A DNA stretch of 8,574 nt from Elusimicrobiota bacterium (GTDB lineage: Bacteria > Elusimicrobiota > Elusimicrobia > UBA1565 > UBA9628), in contig JAQUNT010000069.1 of NCBI GenBank assembly GCA_028717525.1, positions 1 through 8,574 on the forward strand, given 5' to 3'. The notes beneath the pieces were generated by a model. It was not told where the DNA came from. It worked only from the letters and a program-made list of their open reading frames with translations, and did not search any database. The translations under genes were made by a program, and so were the position numbers. Shown piece by piece: positions 1-5,425 of this stretch. Position 1 is the stretch's first letter; the number at the start of each line of letters is the position of its first letter.

Positions 1-255
1 GTCAACGCCGCCCAGAAGCTCGCTTCCGAGCTCGGCCAAGAGCTTGTCCACGCCGTCGCGGTTCGACAGGTCGCCTCCGGCGGCGCGCACCGCGCAGCCT
101 GGCGCCGCCTTGCGGACAGCCGCGACGCTGTCGGCCAGATTCTCCTTCTCGCGCGCGGTGAGCACGAGCCTCGCGGCCTGCGGCGCGAAGGCCAAGGCCA
201 GAGCCCGGCCCAAGCCGCGGCTGGCTCCGGTGATCATGACGGTCCTCTTGGTCAT
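1..255 (-). CDS. Short-chain dehydrogenase/reductase (SDR), N-terminal part, runs off the left edge
   Basis: The 85 visible codons begin MTKRTVMITGASRGLGRALA. This shows the classical SDR first beta strand and the TGxxxGxG dinucleotide-binding turn (Thr9, Gly10, Gly14, Gly16). A basic residue after the second strand (Arg35, LTAREKENL) favours NADP(H) over NAD(H), and DL at residues 62-63 is the usual adenine-contacting Asp. The catalytic Ser-Tyr-Lys region lies outside the window, so substrate and activity cannot be judged. The start codon overlaps the stop of the upstream MFS gene as ATGA (252-255), and an AGAGAGGA-like ribosome-binding site precedes it. It is therefore the downstream member of a translationally coupled pair. 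Inference: it may act on the product of the radical SAM operon to which the MFS-SDR pair seems originally to have belonged. Confidence 0.88.
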   Translation of the reverse strand, partial: MTKRTVMITGASRGLGRALALAFAPQAARLVLTAREKENLADSVAAVRKAAPGCAVRAAGGDLSNRDGVDKLLAELGSELLGGVD

Positions 256-1481
256 AAAGTCCTCTCTTTATAGGGTCTCAGGATGAACACCGCGGCTATG
301 GCAGCCAGGACCAGGCCGTGGAAGAGCGCGGCCACGGCCGCCACGGACAGGCTCTGCAAAGCCAAAGGCGCGGCCAAGAAGCCCACGGAGAATCCCGTGC
401 GCACGGCCAGGCCGCTCAAAGCGAAGATCTTGCCGCGCACCGCGTCGGGAACCTGCTGCATGTAGGTGGTGAAATAGGTCTGATAGGTCCCGTCTCCCAC
501 GCCGGCCACGAAGGAAGCCAGCGCGATGAACCAGGGCAGCCGCGTCTGGAAGATGAGGATCATCCCCGCGGACATGATCGCGGTGAAGGCCAGGTACAAG
601 GTCTCGGGCCGCAAGCGCTGGAGCCAGGCCATGCGGTTGAGCTGGTAGATCCCGGCCACGTTGCCCCAGGCGTAGAAGAAGAGGATGAAGCCGTAGTAGA
701 ACATGGGCTTCTCGGGCCGCAGGATCTTCGAGAACACCGGCCAGCCGATGTTGTGCGAGCCGCTGGCGAACGTGTCGAGCAGCAGGATCAGGAGGAAGAG
801 CGCCACGGTGCGGGAGTTGGGAAGGCGGTCGATCTCCTGGAAGCCGGAGCGCAGCTTGTCCATGAGCCCCGCGGCAGGAGCCTCGACCGCGGCGCGGCCC
901 TCGCTGGTGCGCATGGAGAGCAGCCCGAGCACGCCGGCTGAGACCAGGTAGGTGGCGGCGTCTATGATGAAGATCGCGTTGTAGCCTTTGAATAGGAAGC
1001 CGGCCCCGGCCGCGCAGAGCCCGGCTCCTGCCACCACCAGGTTGCGTCCGCCTATGAGCCAGGAGTTGGCGCGCAAGGTGTCCCGGCTGCCCAGGATGAC
1101 CGGAGTGGCCGCGTTGAGCGCGGTGTCAAAGAGAGTGGAGAACACGCCCAAGAGCGCCATCAAGAGGACTATGTAGCCCTTCATCCAGGGCAGCGGCAGC
1201 ACCACCAGCAGAAGCATGGCCGCAGCCAGCGTAAGGTCCGAGAAGACCATGAGCTTCTTGCGGTCCATGCGGTCCACGGCATGGCCGATGAACGGAGTGG
1301 CCGCGATGCCGGAGAGCACCTTCACGGCCAAGGTCAGGCCCATCCAGGTGGGCGAGTCGGTGAGCTCCAGCATGTAGACGTTGAGCGCGATCATGCTGAG
1401 GTAGGTCCCGAAATTCGAGGTCAAGCGCGCGGTGATGACCGCGGCGAAGGGGGAGCTCAGGCGGCCTTGCTCTTCTGCCAT
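252..1481 (-). CDS. Major facilitator superfamily (MFS) exporter, MFS_3/EntS-like
   Basis: A 409-residue polytopic inner-membrane protein with about twelve hydrophobic segments and the normal length for a 12-TM MFS carrier. The loop between TM2 and TM3 carries motif A as G66-HAVDRMDRK (GxxxDRxxRK), typical of drug and siderophore exporters. The second half has the related GVGDGTYQTYF and VRGKIFAL stretches. Role (inference from family): proton-driven export of a small molecule; substrate unknown. The start ATG at 1481 lies inside a 63-bp direct repeat, 25 nt before the end of a duplicated copy of the peptidase 3' end, and has no good Shine-Dalgarno sequence. That fits a gene once translated by coupling to an upstream peptidase gene. 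No later in-frame ATG comes before the first membrane segment. The gene ends in an ATGA overlap with the SDR gene. Confidence 0.88.
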   Translation of the reverse strand: MAEEQGRLSSPFAAVITARLTSNFGTYLSMIALNVYMLELTDSPTWMGLTLAVKVLSGIAATPFIGHAVDRMDRKKLMVFSDLTLAAAMLLLVVLPLPWMKGYIVLLMALLGVFSTLFDTALNAATPVILGSRDTLRANSWLIGGRNLVVAGAGLCAAGAGFLFKGYNAIFIIDAATYLVSAGVLGLLSMRTSEGRAAVEAPAAGLMDKLRSGFQEIDRLPNSRTVALFLLILLLDTFASGSHNIGWPVFSKILRPEKPMFYYGFILFFYAWGNVAGIYQLNRMAWLQRLRPETLYLAFTAIMSAGMILIFQTRLPWFIALASFVAGVGDGTYQTYFTTYMQQVPDAVRGKIFALSGLAVRTGFSVGFLAAPLALQSLSVAAVAALFHGLVLAAIAAVFILRPYKERTL

Positions 1482-1516
1482 TTTTTCAAGGTGGAGACGG
1501 ACTGCTGGGCGTAGAG
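1454..1516. repeat. 63-bp perfect direct repeat, copy 1 (duplicated peptidase 3' end plus MFS start)
   Basis: Identical, at an offset of 1505 bp, to 2959-3021. Read on the minus strand it encodes ALYAQQSVSTLKKWQKSKAA plus stop, the C-terminus of the metallopeptidase encoded further right, here without the rest of that gene. In a second frame the same bases hold the MFS start codon (1481) and its first nine codons. Similarity fades just beyond the repeat: 1517-1526 matches 3022-3031 at 7 of 10 positions. All three mismatches (1517, 1520, 1523) fall on third codon positions of the peptidase frame, so Leu-Pro-Ala is also preserved. Confidence 0.93.
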
Positions 1517-1567
1517 GGCCGGCAGCCGCAGGCCCCCAGGGGAGCCCCGCCGAGCCCGATTGGACCT

Positions 1568-1576
1568 ATGATATCA
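1568..1576 (-). promoter_or_regulatory. Possible extended -10 element for the MFS-SDR pair
   Basis: On the minus strand this reads TGATATCAT, an extended -10 (TGn followed by TATCAT, 5 of 6 to consensus), with no convincing -35. It would start transcripts near 1561, about 80 nt before the MFS ATG. It lies within the inserted segment and could have restored expression of genes cut off from their original promoter. Confidence 0.35.
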
Positions 1577-1630
1577 AAACGCCGCAAAAGCGAACGCCCG
1601 GATCAGGGCGCGGCTCGACCAGTCCGGGGA

Positions 1631-1667
1631 GGTTTCGAAAATAGGTTGACATACTATTTGCGAAACC
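1631..1667. promoter_or_regulatory. 37-bp near-perfect palindrome (operator candidate) around the Fic -35 box
   Basis: Two 14-bp arms, GGTTTCGAAAATAG (1631-1644) and CTATTTGCGAAACC (1654-1667), are reverse complements at 13 of 14 positions, separated by 9 bp. The TTGACA -35 box of the Fic promoter lies in the centre (1646-1651). Binding of a dimeric repressor here would block RNA polymerase. A candidate regulator is the winged-helix domain at the C-terminus of the Fic protein itself (inference). Confidence 0.75.
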
Positions 1668-1674
1668 ATACACT
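1646..1674 (+). promoter_or_regulatory. Sigma70-type promoter for the Fic gene
   Basis: A perfect -35 TTGACA (1646-1651), a 17-bp spacer and a -10 TACACT (1669-1674, 4 of 6) lie in an AT-rich island. Predicted transcription begins near 1681, leaving a leader of about 24 nt before the ATG at 1705. Confidence 0.7.
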
Positions 1675-1704
1675 ATCCGATAATAAGCTAGTGGGCTATT
1701 CTCG

Positions 1705-2940
1705 ATGCTCAAGAAAGACCCTGCCGCCGCTCCAAGACCTCCGGGCCGCTGGATTCGCCGCCCAGGCGGCTATTCGGCATACATCCCGGACCCGCTCCCT
1801 CCAGAGTTGGTCTGGACGCCGAAGTTGGTCAAGGCCCAATCCGATGCGGACCATCTGATCGGCCGTTTGGCCGGCGAAGGCGGTCGTTTGCCCAACCCGC
1901 ACCTGCTCATGCGGCCGTTCATTCGGCGGGAGGCCGTGCTCTCCAGCAGGATCGAAGGCACGCAAGCCACGCTGGGAGAGCTTCTAGAGGCCGAAGCTGG
2001 AGTGCCCATCGAGCGGAGCCCCGATGACCTCCGAGAAGTCGGGAACTATGTCGCGGCCCTGGAATATGGGATCAGACGTCTCGACAGACTTCCTCTGTCT
2101 CTCCGCTTGGTGCGCGAGCTGCATGAACGGCTGCTGCAAGGGGTCCGGGGCGAGCGCGCGACCCCGGGAGAATTCCGAAGAAGCCAGAACTGGATCGGCG
2201 CCCCAGGCTGCACTCTGGCCCAAGCGTCCTATGTTCCCCCGCCGCCGGACGACCTGATGGACTGCCTTGGCGCTTGGGAAGAATTCCTGCACGAGCGCGA
2301 CACGCCGCCCTTGGTGCAGGCGGCTTTGGCCCATTACCAGTTCGAGGCGATACACCCTTTCCTGGACGGCAATGGACGAGTCGGCCGATTGCTCATAACC
2401 CTGTTCTTGGTGGAGCGCGAGATCATGCCCACGCCGCTCCTCTACCTGAGCGCGTTCTTCGAGGCGACCCGACGCGATTACTATGATCTGCTGCGCGCCG
2501 TCGGTGCGCGCGGCGAGTGGGAAGCTTGGCTCACCTATTTCCTCAATGGCGTGGCTCGCCAATCGGAGGACGCTCTGTCCCGGGCAGAGCGCATCAACAG
2601 ACTCTTGGAGGCTTGGCGGATCGAGGCTGGCAGAGTGTCCGGGGGAAAGAGGGGCCGCGGCGCAGCCGATGCGGGCGGTCGCCCGTCTCAGGTCCCCGAG
2701 AAGCTTGTCGAGATGCTGGCCGCGAATCCATTCGTCACCATCAACAAGGCGGCCAAGCAGCTGGGGGTCGCGTTCACCACGGCGCAGCGCGGCATCGAGA
2801 AGCTGGAGAGACTGGGCGTGGTCCGTCAGATCAACAAGAGCAAGCGAGACCGCGTCTACTGCGCGCAGGCCATTTTCGACATATTAGAAGAGCCGGCTCT
2901 GATCGTGCCAGCAGGACCGAAGGCGATCCCGCCGGGATGA
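1705..2940 (+). CDS. Fic/DOC-family AMPylase with N-terminal inhibitory helix and C-terminal winged helix
   Basis: 411 residues in the layout of the widespread Fic_N-Fic-wHTH proteins. The N-terminal region carries the inhibitory motif (S/T)xxxE(G/N) as S80-SRIE84-G85; in class II Fic proteins this Glu blocks the ATP site in cis. The catalytic loop HPFLDGNGRVGR (217-228) matches HPFx(D/E)GNGRxxR completely, so nucleotide transfer from ATP to a hydroxyl side chain of a target protein is expected. The flap region lies near residues 155-180. Residues about 330-395 form a winged helix-turn-helix (FVTINKAAKQLGVAFTTAQRGIEKLERLGVV), suggesting DNA binding or autoregulation. The target is unknown. 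The ATG at 1705 is the only start that fits the promoter; its ribosome-binding site is weak. The gene is convergent with the peptidase gene and ends 18 nt before the second repeat copy. It appears to be a later arrival in the locus. Confidence 0.93.
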   Translation: MLKKDPAAAPRPPGRWIRRPGGYSAYIPDPLPPELVWTPKLVKAQSDADHLIGRLAGEGGRLPNPHLLMRPFIRREAVLSSRIEGTQATLGELLEAEAGVPIERSPDDLREVGNYVAALEYGIRRLDRLPLSLRLVRELHERLLQGVRGERATPGEFRRSQNWIGAPGCTLAQASYVPPPPDDLMDCLGAWEEFLHERDTPPLVQAALAHYQFEAIHPFLDGNGRVGRLLITLFLVEREIMPTPLLYLSAFFEATRRDYYDLLRAVGARGEWEAWLTYFLNGVARQSEDALSRAERINRLLEAWRIEAGRVSGGKRGRGAADAGGRPSQVPEKLVEMLAANPFVTINKAAKQLGVAFTTAQRGIEKLERLGVVRQINKSKRDRVYCAQAIFDILEEPALIVPAGPKAIPPG

Positions 2941-2958
2941 TTCCGGACCGCCATCGGA

Positions 2959-3021
2959 AGCTCAGGCGGCCTTGCTCTTCTGCCATTTTTTCAAGGTGGA
3001 GACGGACTGCTGGGCGTAGAG
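2959..3021. repeat. 63-bp perfect direct repeat, copy 2 (true 3' end of the peptidase gene)
   Basis: Identical to 1454-1516. This copy is continuous with the complete peptidase gene and includes its stop codon (2962-2964). It also retains the ATG that serves the MFS gene in copy 1, but here the frame runs into unrelated sequence after nine codons. Confidence 0.93.
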
Positions 3022-4140
3022 CGCGGGGAGCTCGGCCAGGGCCAAGCCCTTGGCCAGGCGCTCCACCAGGCGGATGCCCAAGGGATAGACCGGGGAGTAG
3101 TAGCGCGCCTCGCGCACGTGGTAGCGCAGCTGGCCCGCGATGCGGGCCTCCGAGTGGCCCATGAAGCGGCGCAGTATGCGCAGGGCAAGCGCCTCGAACG
3201 GGCGGCGCTCGATGTTGCGGCGATGCCAGCAGTTATAGAAGACCCGGTGCAGGAACTTCTCCACCTGGGCCGAGAGCTGTGAGGAGTCGTCGAGCACCTG
3301 TCCGTAGAGCCGGTCCGCGTTGACCGCGAGCCCCTCGTTGACCACGTTCTCCGGGGAATAATAGGTATCCACGAGGTCTATGGCGTCGGTGCGGCCTCGG
3401 TCTACGCGCTGCTGCTTGAGCAGGTAGTAGAGATGATGCCCGGGCACCGCCTCGTGGGAGATGAAGTTGCGCAGGAAGTTCTCGGAGAACTCGGTCTGCA
3501 GAGCGATGCCCAAGGAGCCGCGGCCGCGGCCTTCGTAGCGGTAGAAGCAGGGAGGATCGCCCTTCTTCGGGGCGGTGATCCGGAGTTTCGAGCTTGAGAT
3601 GAGGGCCTTGAGGTCGCAGCCGAAGACCTTGCCGCAGCGGGACGAGAGCTTGGCCGCGACCTCGTCCACGAAACCGAGGACATAGTCCGCAAGCCGGTTC
3701 CGGCTGGAAAAGCTCAGCTTGCGCTTGGAGAGGTTGAACTCGGCCACGGACTTGAATCCCTGGCGCCGCAGCAGGGCCTGGAGCTCGGCCAGCTCCTGCT
3801 CCAGGTCGAAAGGCTCCAGGATGGGCGCGGCCATGAGCCGGCTCACGGTCTGCGCGAAATCCCGCCTCTTTGCGCAGACGAAGGTCTCGGCCTGGGCGAT
3901 GACGCAGCGCAAAAAGTCCTGCGCGTAGGTGCGGCGGAAGCGCGGGGCCTCGTCCGAAAGGCCCGAGGCATCGACCTGCTCGTAGAGCTCGCGCAGCCTG
4001 GCCAAGGCCCGGGCCGGGCGGATGCGGGAAGCGCGGCCCCGCAGGCGGGCCGGGGCCAGAGAAACGTGGAGGAACTCGAAGTCTTTGAAGGCCCGGTCCA
4101 GGGCCAGGACGTTGACCAGGACCTCCTCGGCGAAGGTCAT
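2962..4140 (-). CDS. DUF885-like zinc metallopeptidase
   Basis: 392 residues, mostly helical. H229-EAVPGHH fits the HExxPGHH signature of DUF885 proteins (gluzincin-like; His and the catalytic Glu230), and NEGLAVNADRLYG (about 268-280, Glu269) corresponds to the EGxA segment expected to supply the third zinc ligand. Role (family and inference): hydrolysis of peptide bonds, probably of small peptides. No signal peptide, so cytoplasmic. It is shorter than many DUF885 proteins, which I recall as about 550-600 residues. The frame stays open upstream to 4458, but that part is only a shadow of the radical SAM gene. The real start is the ATG at 4140, which overlaps the radical SAM stop as ATGA (4137-4140), implying translational coupling and matched amounts of the two enzymes. 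A natural job would be trimming a modified precursor, as peptidases do in PQQ-type pathways. Substrate unproven. Its last 20 codons are duplicated at 1454-1516. Confidence 0.8.
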   Translation of the reverse strand: MTFAEEVLVNVLALDRAFKDFEFLHVSLAPARLRGRASRIRPARALARLRELYEQVDASGLSDEAPRFRRTYAQDFLRCVIAQAETFVCAKRRDFAQTVSRLMAAPILEPFDLEQELAELQALLRRQGFKSVAEFNLSKRKLSFSSRNRLADYVLGFVDEVAAKLSSRCGKVFGCDLKALISSSKLRITAPKKGDPPCFYRYEGRGRGSLGIALQTEFSENFLRNFISHEAVPGHHLYYLLKQQRVDRGRTDAIDLVDTYYSPENVVNEGLAVNADRLYGQVLDDSSQLSAQVEKFLHRVFYNCWHRRNIERRPFEALALRILRRFMGHSEARIAGQLRYHVREARYYSPVYPLGIRLVERLAKGLALAELPALYAQQSVSTLKKWQKSKAA

Positions 4141-5195
4141 TTCGCGGCGCGGCTTTCCGTGATGGCCTTGTAGCAGTAGGGGTTGCGGCCGATCGTGCCC
4201 GAGGTGGAGAAGGCCATGCCCAGGCAGCCGGCCTTGCACACCGCGGCCTTGCCGCAGGTCTTGCACGCGCCTTCGAGCTTGGCGGGGTCGTGGCGCCGGG
4301 TGTAGGCGAAGGCCTTGTCGTCGGCCCAGATCTCGGAGAGCGGGCGCTCGCGCACGTTCCCCGCGGAGAAGGCCTTGTCCTGCAAGGAGAGGCAGCCGAG
4401 CACCGTGCCGTCGGCCTGTATGCCGACCACGTACATGCCCGCGTTGCAGCCCTGCCACTCGTAGTCGCCCAGCATGGCGTCGGTCACCGGGTGGCAGTAG
4501 CCCAGCGAGTCGGCGGGCAGGATGCGCAGGCGCCCGGCGTTGTCCTTCTGCCAGCGCAGCACGTCGTCGCAGAGCGTGGTGAACTGATCGGGGTCGAGGA
4601 TGAGCTTGCCGCGCAGCTTGCCGGCCCGTCCGAAGGAGTTGACGATCTGCACCTGCCAGGCCTTGATGCCGTTCTCAAGGACGATGCGCAGCATCTTCTC
4701 CCGCACCGGGAAATTGAGCTTGTTGATGGAGCTGGCGGGGTAGACCGGGATGCCGTATGACCGGCCCATGCGGAAGAGCTTGACGACCTTGGCGAAAGAG
4801 CCGGGCTTGCGCCGGATGTGGTCGTGGACGGCCTCGTCGCCGTCCAGGCTGACGCCGATGTGCTCGACCGCCGAGGCCTTCATGAACTCCATGTCGGCTT
4901 CGGTGATGTTGTAGCCGTTGCTGATGAAGTTGACGCCCAGGCCGCGGCCGCGGATGTAGGTCACCAGCTCGCGCCACTTGGGATAAAGGAACGGCTCGCC
5001 GCCGGAGAGCGTGCAGTGGGGGACCTTGAGCTTCTTGAGCTCGTCGACCACCCCGCACCACTCCGCGAAGCTCAAGGAATCGGGCCGGTCGCGGCGGGTG
5101 GCGTTGGACCCGCAATGGATGCAGGACATGTCGCAGCGCAAGGTGACTTCGAGCGCCGCGGCGATGGGGCGGTACTTCAGGCGCTTCTTGGCCAT
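4137..5195 (-). CDS. Radical SAM/SPASM enzyme, putative peptide-modifying
   Basis: 352 residues. The radical SAM core has CDMSCIHC (Cys21, Cys25, Cys28; CxxxCxxC for the SAM-binding 4Fe-4S cluster), the SAM-binding GGEP at 65-68, and later strands with NGYNI and VSLDGD. The C-terminal SPASM domain has all seven expected cysteines in the canonical spacing: Cys250, Gly263-x4-Cys268, then Cys311-x2-Cys314-x5-Cys320-x3-Cys324, and Cys341. Two auxiliary Fe-S clusters are therefore likely, as in AnSME, PqqE and MftC. No RRE/PqqD domain precedes the barrel and none is encoded in the window. Family knowledge: most SPASM enzymes modify ribosomal peptides or proteins (crosslinks, decarboxylation, formylglycine). 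Cytoplasmic. The start at 5195 has no clear ribosome-binding site and lies behind a hairpin, suggesting low translation relative to the 14-codon ORF upstream. The stop overlaps the peptidase start. Confidence 0.93.
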   Translation of the reverse strand: MAKKRLKYRPIAAALEVTLRCDMSCIHCGSNATRRDRPDSLSFAEWCGVVDELKKLKVPHCTLSGGEPFLYPKWRELVTYIRGRGLGVNFISNGYNITEADMEFMKASAVEHIGVSLDGDEAVHDHIRRKPGSFAKVVKLFRMGRSYGIPVYPASSINKLNFPVREKMLRIVLENGIKAWQVQIVNSFGRAGKLRGKLILDPDQFTTLCDDVLRWQKDNAGRLRILPADSLGYCHPVTDAMLGDYEWQGCNAGMYVVGIQADGTVLGCLSLQDKAFSAGNVRERPLSEIWADDKAFAYTRRHDPAKLEGACKTCGKAAVCKAGCLGMAFSTSGTIGRNPYCYKAITESRAAK

Positions 5196-5213
5196 GGTCG
5201 ATGGGCAACCAAA

Positions 5214-5245
5214 GGGCTCCAGGCGCGGTGCGGGCGCCGGAGCCC
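5214..5245 (-). promoter_or_regulatory. Strong GC-rich hairpin between the 14-codon ORF and the radical SAM gene
   Basis: On the transcript, arms GGGCTCC + GGCGC pair with GCGCC + GGAGCCC: 12 base pairs, one bulged U, and a 7-nt loop. Only TTTGGTTG follows, so it is not a canonical intrinsic terminator. It could cause partial termination or protect the upstream RNA from 3' decay, either of which would give more peptide message than enzyme message. It could also be the attenuator of a leader-peptide system. Confidence 0.75.
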
Positions 5246-5274
5246 TGGGTCGGTCGTTATCCTATGCTGAAGGA

Positions 5275-5319
5275 CTAAGGCTCGATGATGTAGTAGGGGC
5301 GGACAGCGCGCTTTTTCAT
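5275..5319 (-). CDS. 14-codon ORF, candidate precursor peptide of the radical SAM operon (or leader peptide)
   Basis: ATG at 5319 to TAG at 5275 encodes MKKRAVRPYYIIEP: a basic N-terminal half, then adjacent Tyr-Tyr and Ile-Ile and an acidic-Pro end. Support for real translation: GGAG centred 5 nt before the ATG, a near-consensus promoter about 35-60 bp upstream, and no competing gene on the same stretch. It is the first ORF of the transcript that continues into the radical SAM and peptidase genes. Inference: the enzyme acts on a Tyr (or Ile) side chain and the peptidase releases a small product, in the manner of PQQ or mycofactocin biogenesis. It resembles neither PqqA (no ExxxY) nor MftA (no C-terminal VY). 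Fourteen residues is very short for a RiPP precursor. The alternative is a ribosome-attenuation leader, since it has paired Tyr and Ile codons followed by a hairpin. Confidence 0.6.
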   Translation of the reverse strand: MKKRAVRPYYIIEP

Positions 5320-5324
5320 GGTAT

Positions 5325-5328
5325 CTCC
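5325..5328 (-). promoter_or_regulatory. Ribosome-binding site of the 14-codon ORF
   Basis: GGAG on the minus strand with a 5-nt spacer to the ATG at 5319. It is the clearest Shine-Dalgarno sequence in this operon; by contrast, the radical SAM, peptidase and MFS starts are weak and seem to rely on coupling. Confidence 0.65.
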
Positions 5329-5353
5329 GAAGCATCCGATCTGCTTCTGGGCT

Positions 5354-5382
5354 ATTATGCCAAATCGGCTGGGCCCTGGCAA
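5354..5382 (-). promoter_or_regulatory. Sigma70-type promoter of the peptide/radical SAM operon
   Basis: On the minus strand: -35 TTGCCA (5382-5377, 5 of 6), an exact 17-bp spacer and -10 CATAAT (5359-5354, 5 of 6). Predicted start is near 5347, giving a leader of about 28 nt before the ATG at 5319. A small inverted repeat, AGGTCC-CAA-GGACCT (5382-5396), touches the -35 and could be a binding site. Confidence 0.75.
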
Positions 5383-5404
5383 GGTCCCAAGGACCTAGGC
5401 GGGG

Positions 5405-5422
5405 CTGGGCTCGCGGGCCCAG
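5405..5422 (-). terminator. Hairpin just after the TPR gene, weak terminator candidate
   Basis: A 6-bp GC-rich stem (CTGGGC/GCCCAG) with a 6-nt loop starts 3 nt after the TPR stop codon. There is no U-tract, so it may only slow or stabilise the transcript end. A second small hairpin (5382-5396) follows. Confidence 0.3.
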
Positions 5423-5425
5423 GCC

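Larger units (their letters stand above)
1517..2958. mobile_element. Putative inserted cassette carrying the Fic gene
   Basis: This roughly 1.44-kb segment lies between the two 63-bp direct repeats. It has one gene, transcribed opposite to all its neighbours, with its own promoter and operator-like palindrome. The sequence is visibly less G/C-biased than the flanks, most of all at 1565-1705. Cutting out the segment plus one repeat copy would join the peptidase gene to the MFS gene. No transposase, integrase or terminal inverted repeats are visible, so any recombinase would have acted in trans. A 63-bp repeat is too long for a normal transposon target duplication; attL/attR-like sites or homology-driven insertion fit better. 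Confidence 0.5.

Noticed and set aside
318..941. Plus-strand open frame of 207 codons antisense to the MFS gene
   Set aside because: His/Glu/Gly-rich product without recognisable domains, while the opposite strand is a clear MFS protein.
1568..1858. 96-codon plus-strand frame before the Fic gene, considered as an antitoxin
   Set aside because: It covers the promoter and palindrome and overlaps Fic by about 150 bp; the Fic protein already carries its inhibitory helix.
4141..4458. N-terminal extension of the peptidase frame
   Set aside because: Its residues are an out-of-frame reading of the SPASM cysteine region; the ATGA overlap at 4137-4140 gives a better start.
5196..5336. Alternative short frame from an ATG near 5334 running across the 14-codon ORF
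   Set aside because: No ribosome-binding site, runs through the hairpin, and the sequence looks like noise.
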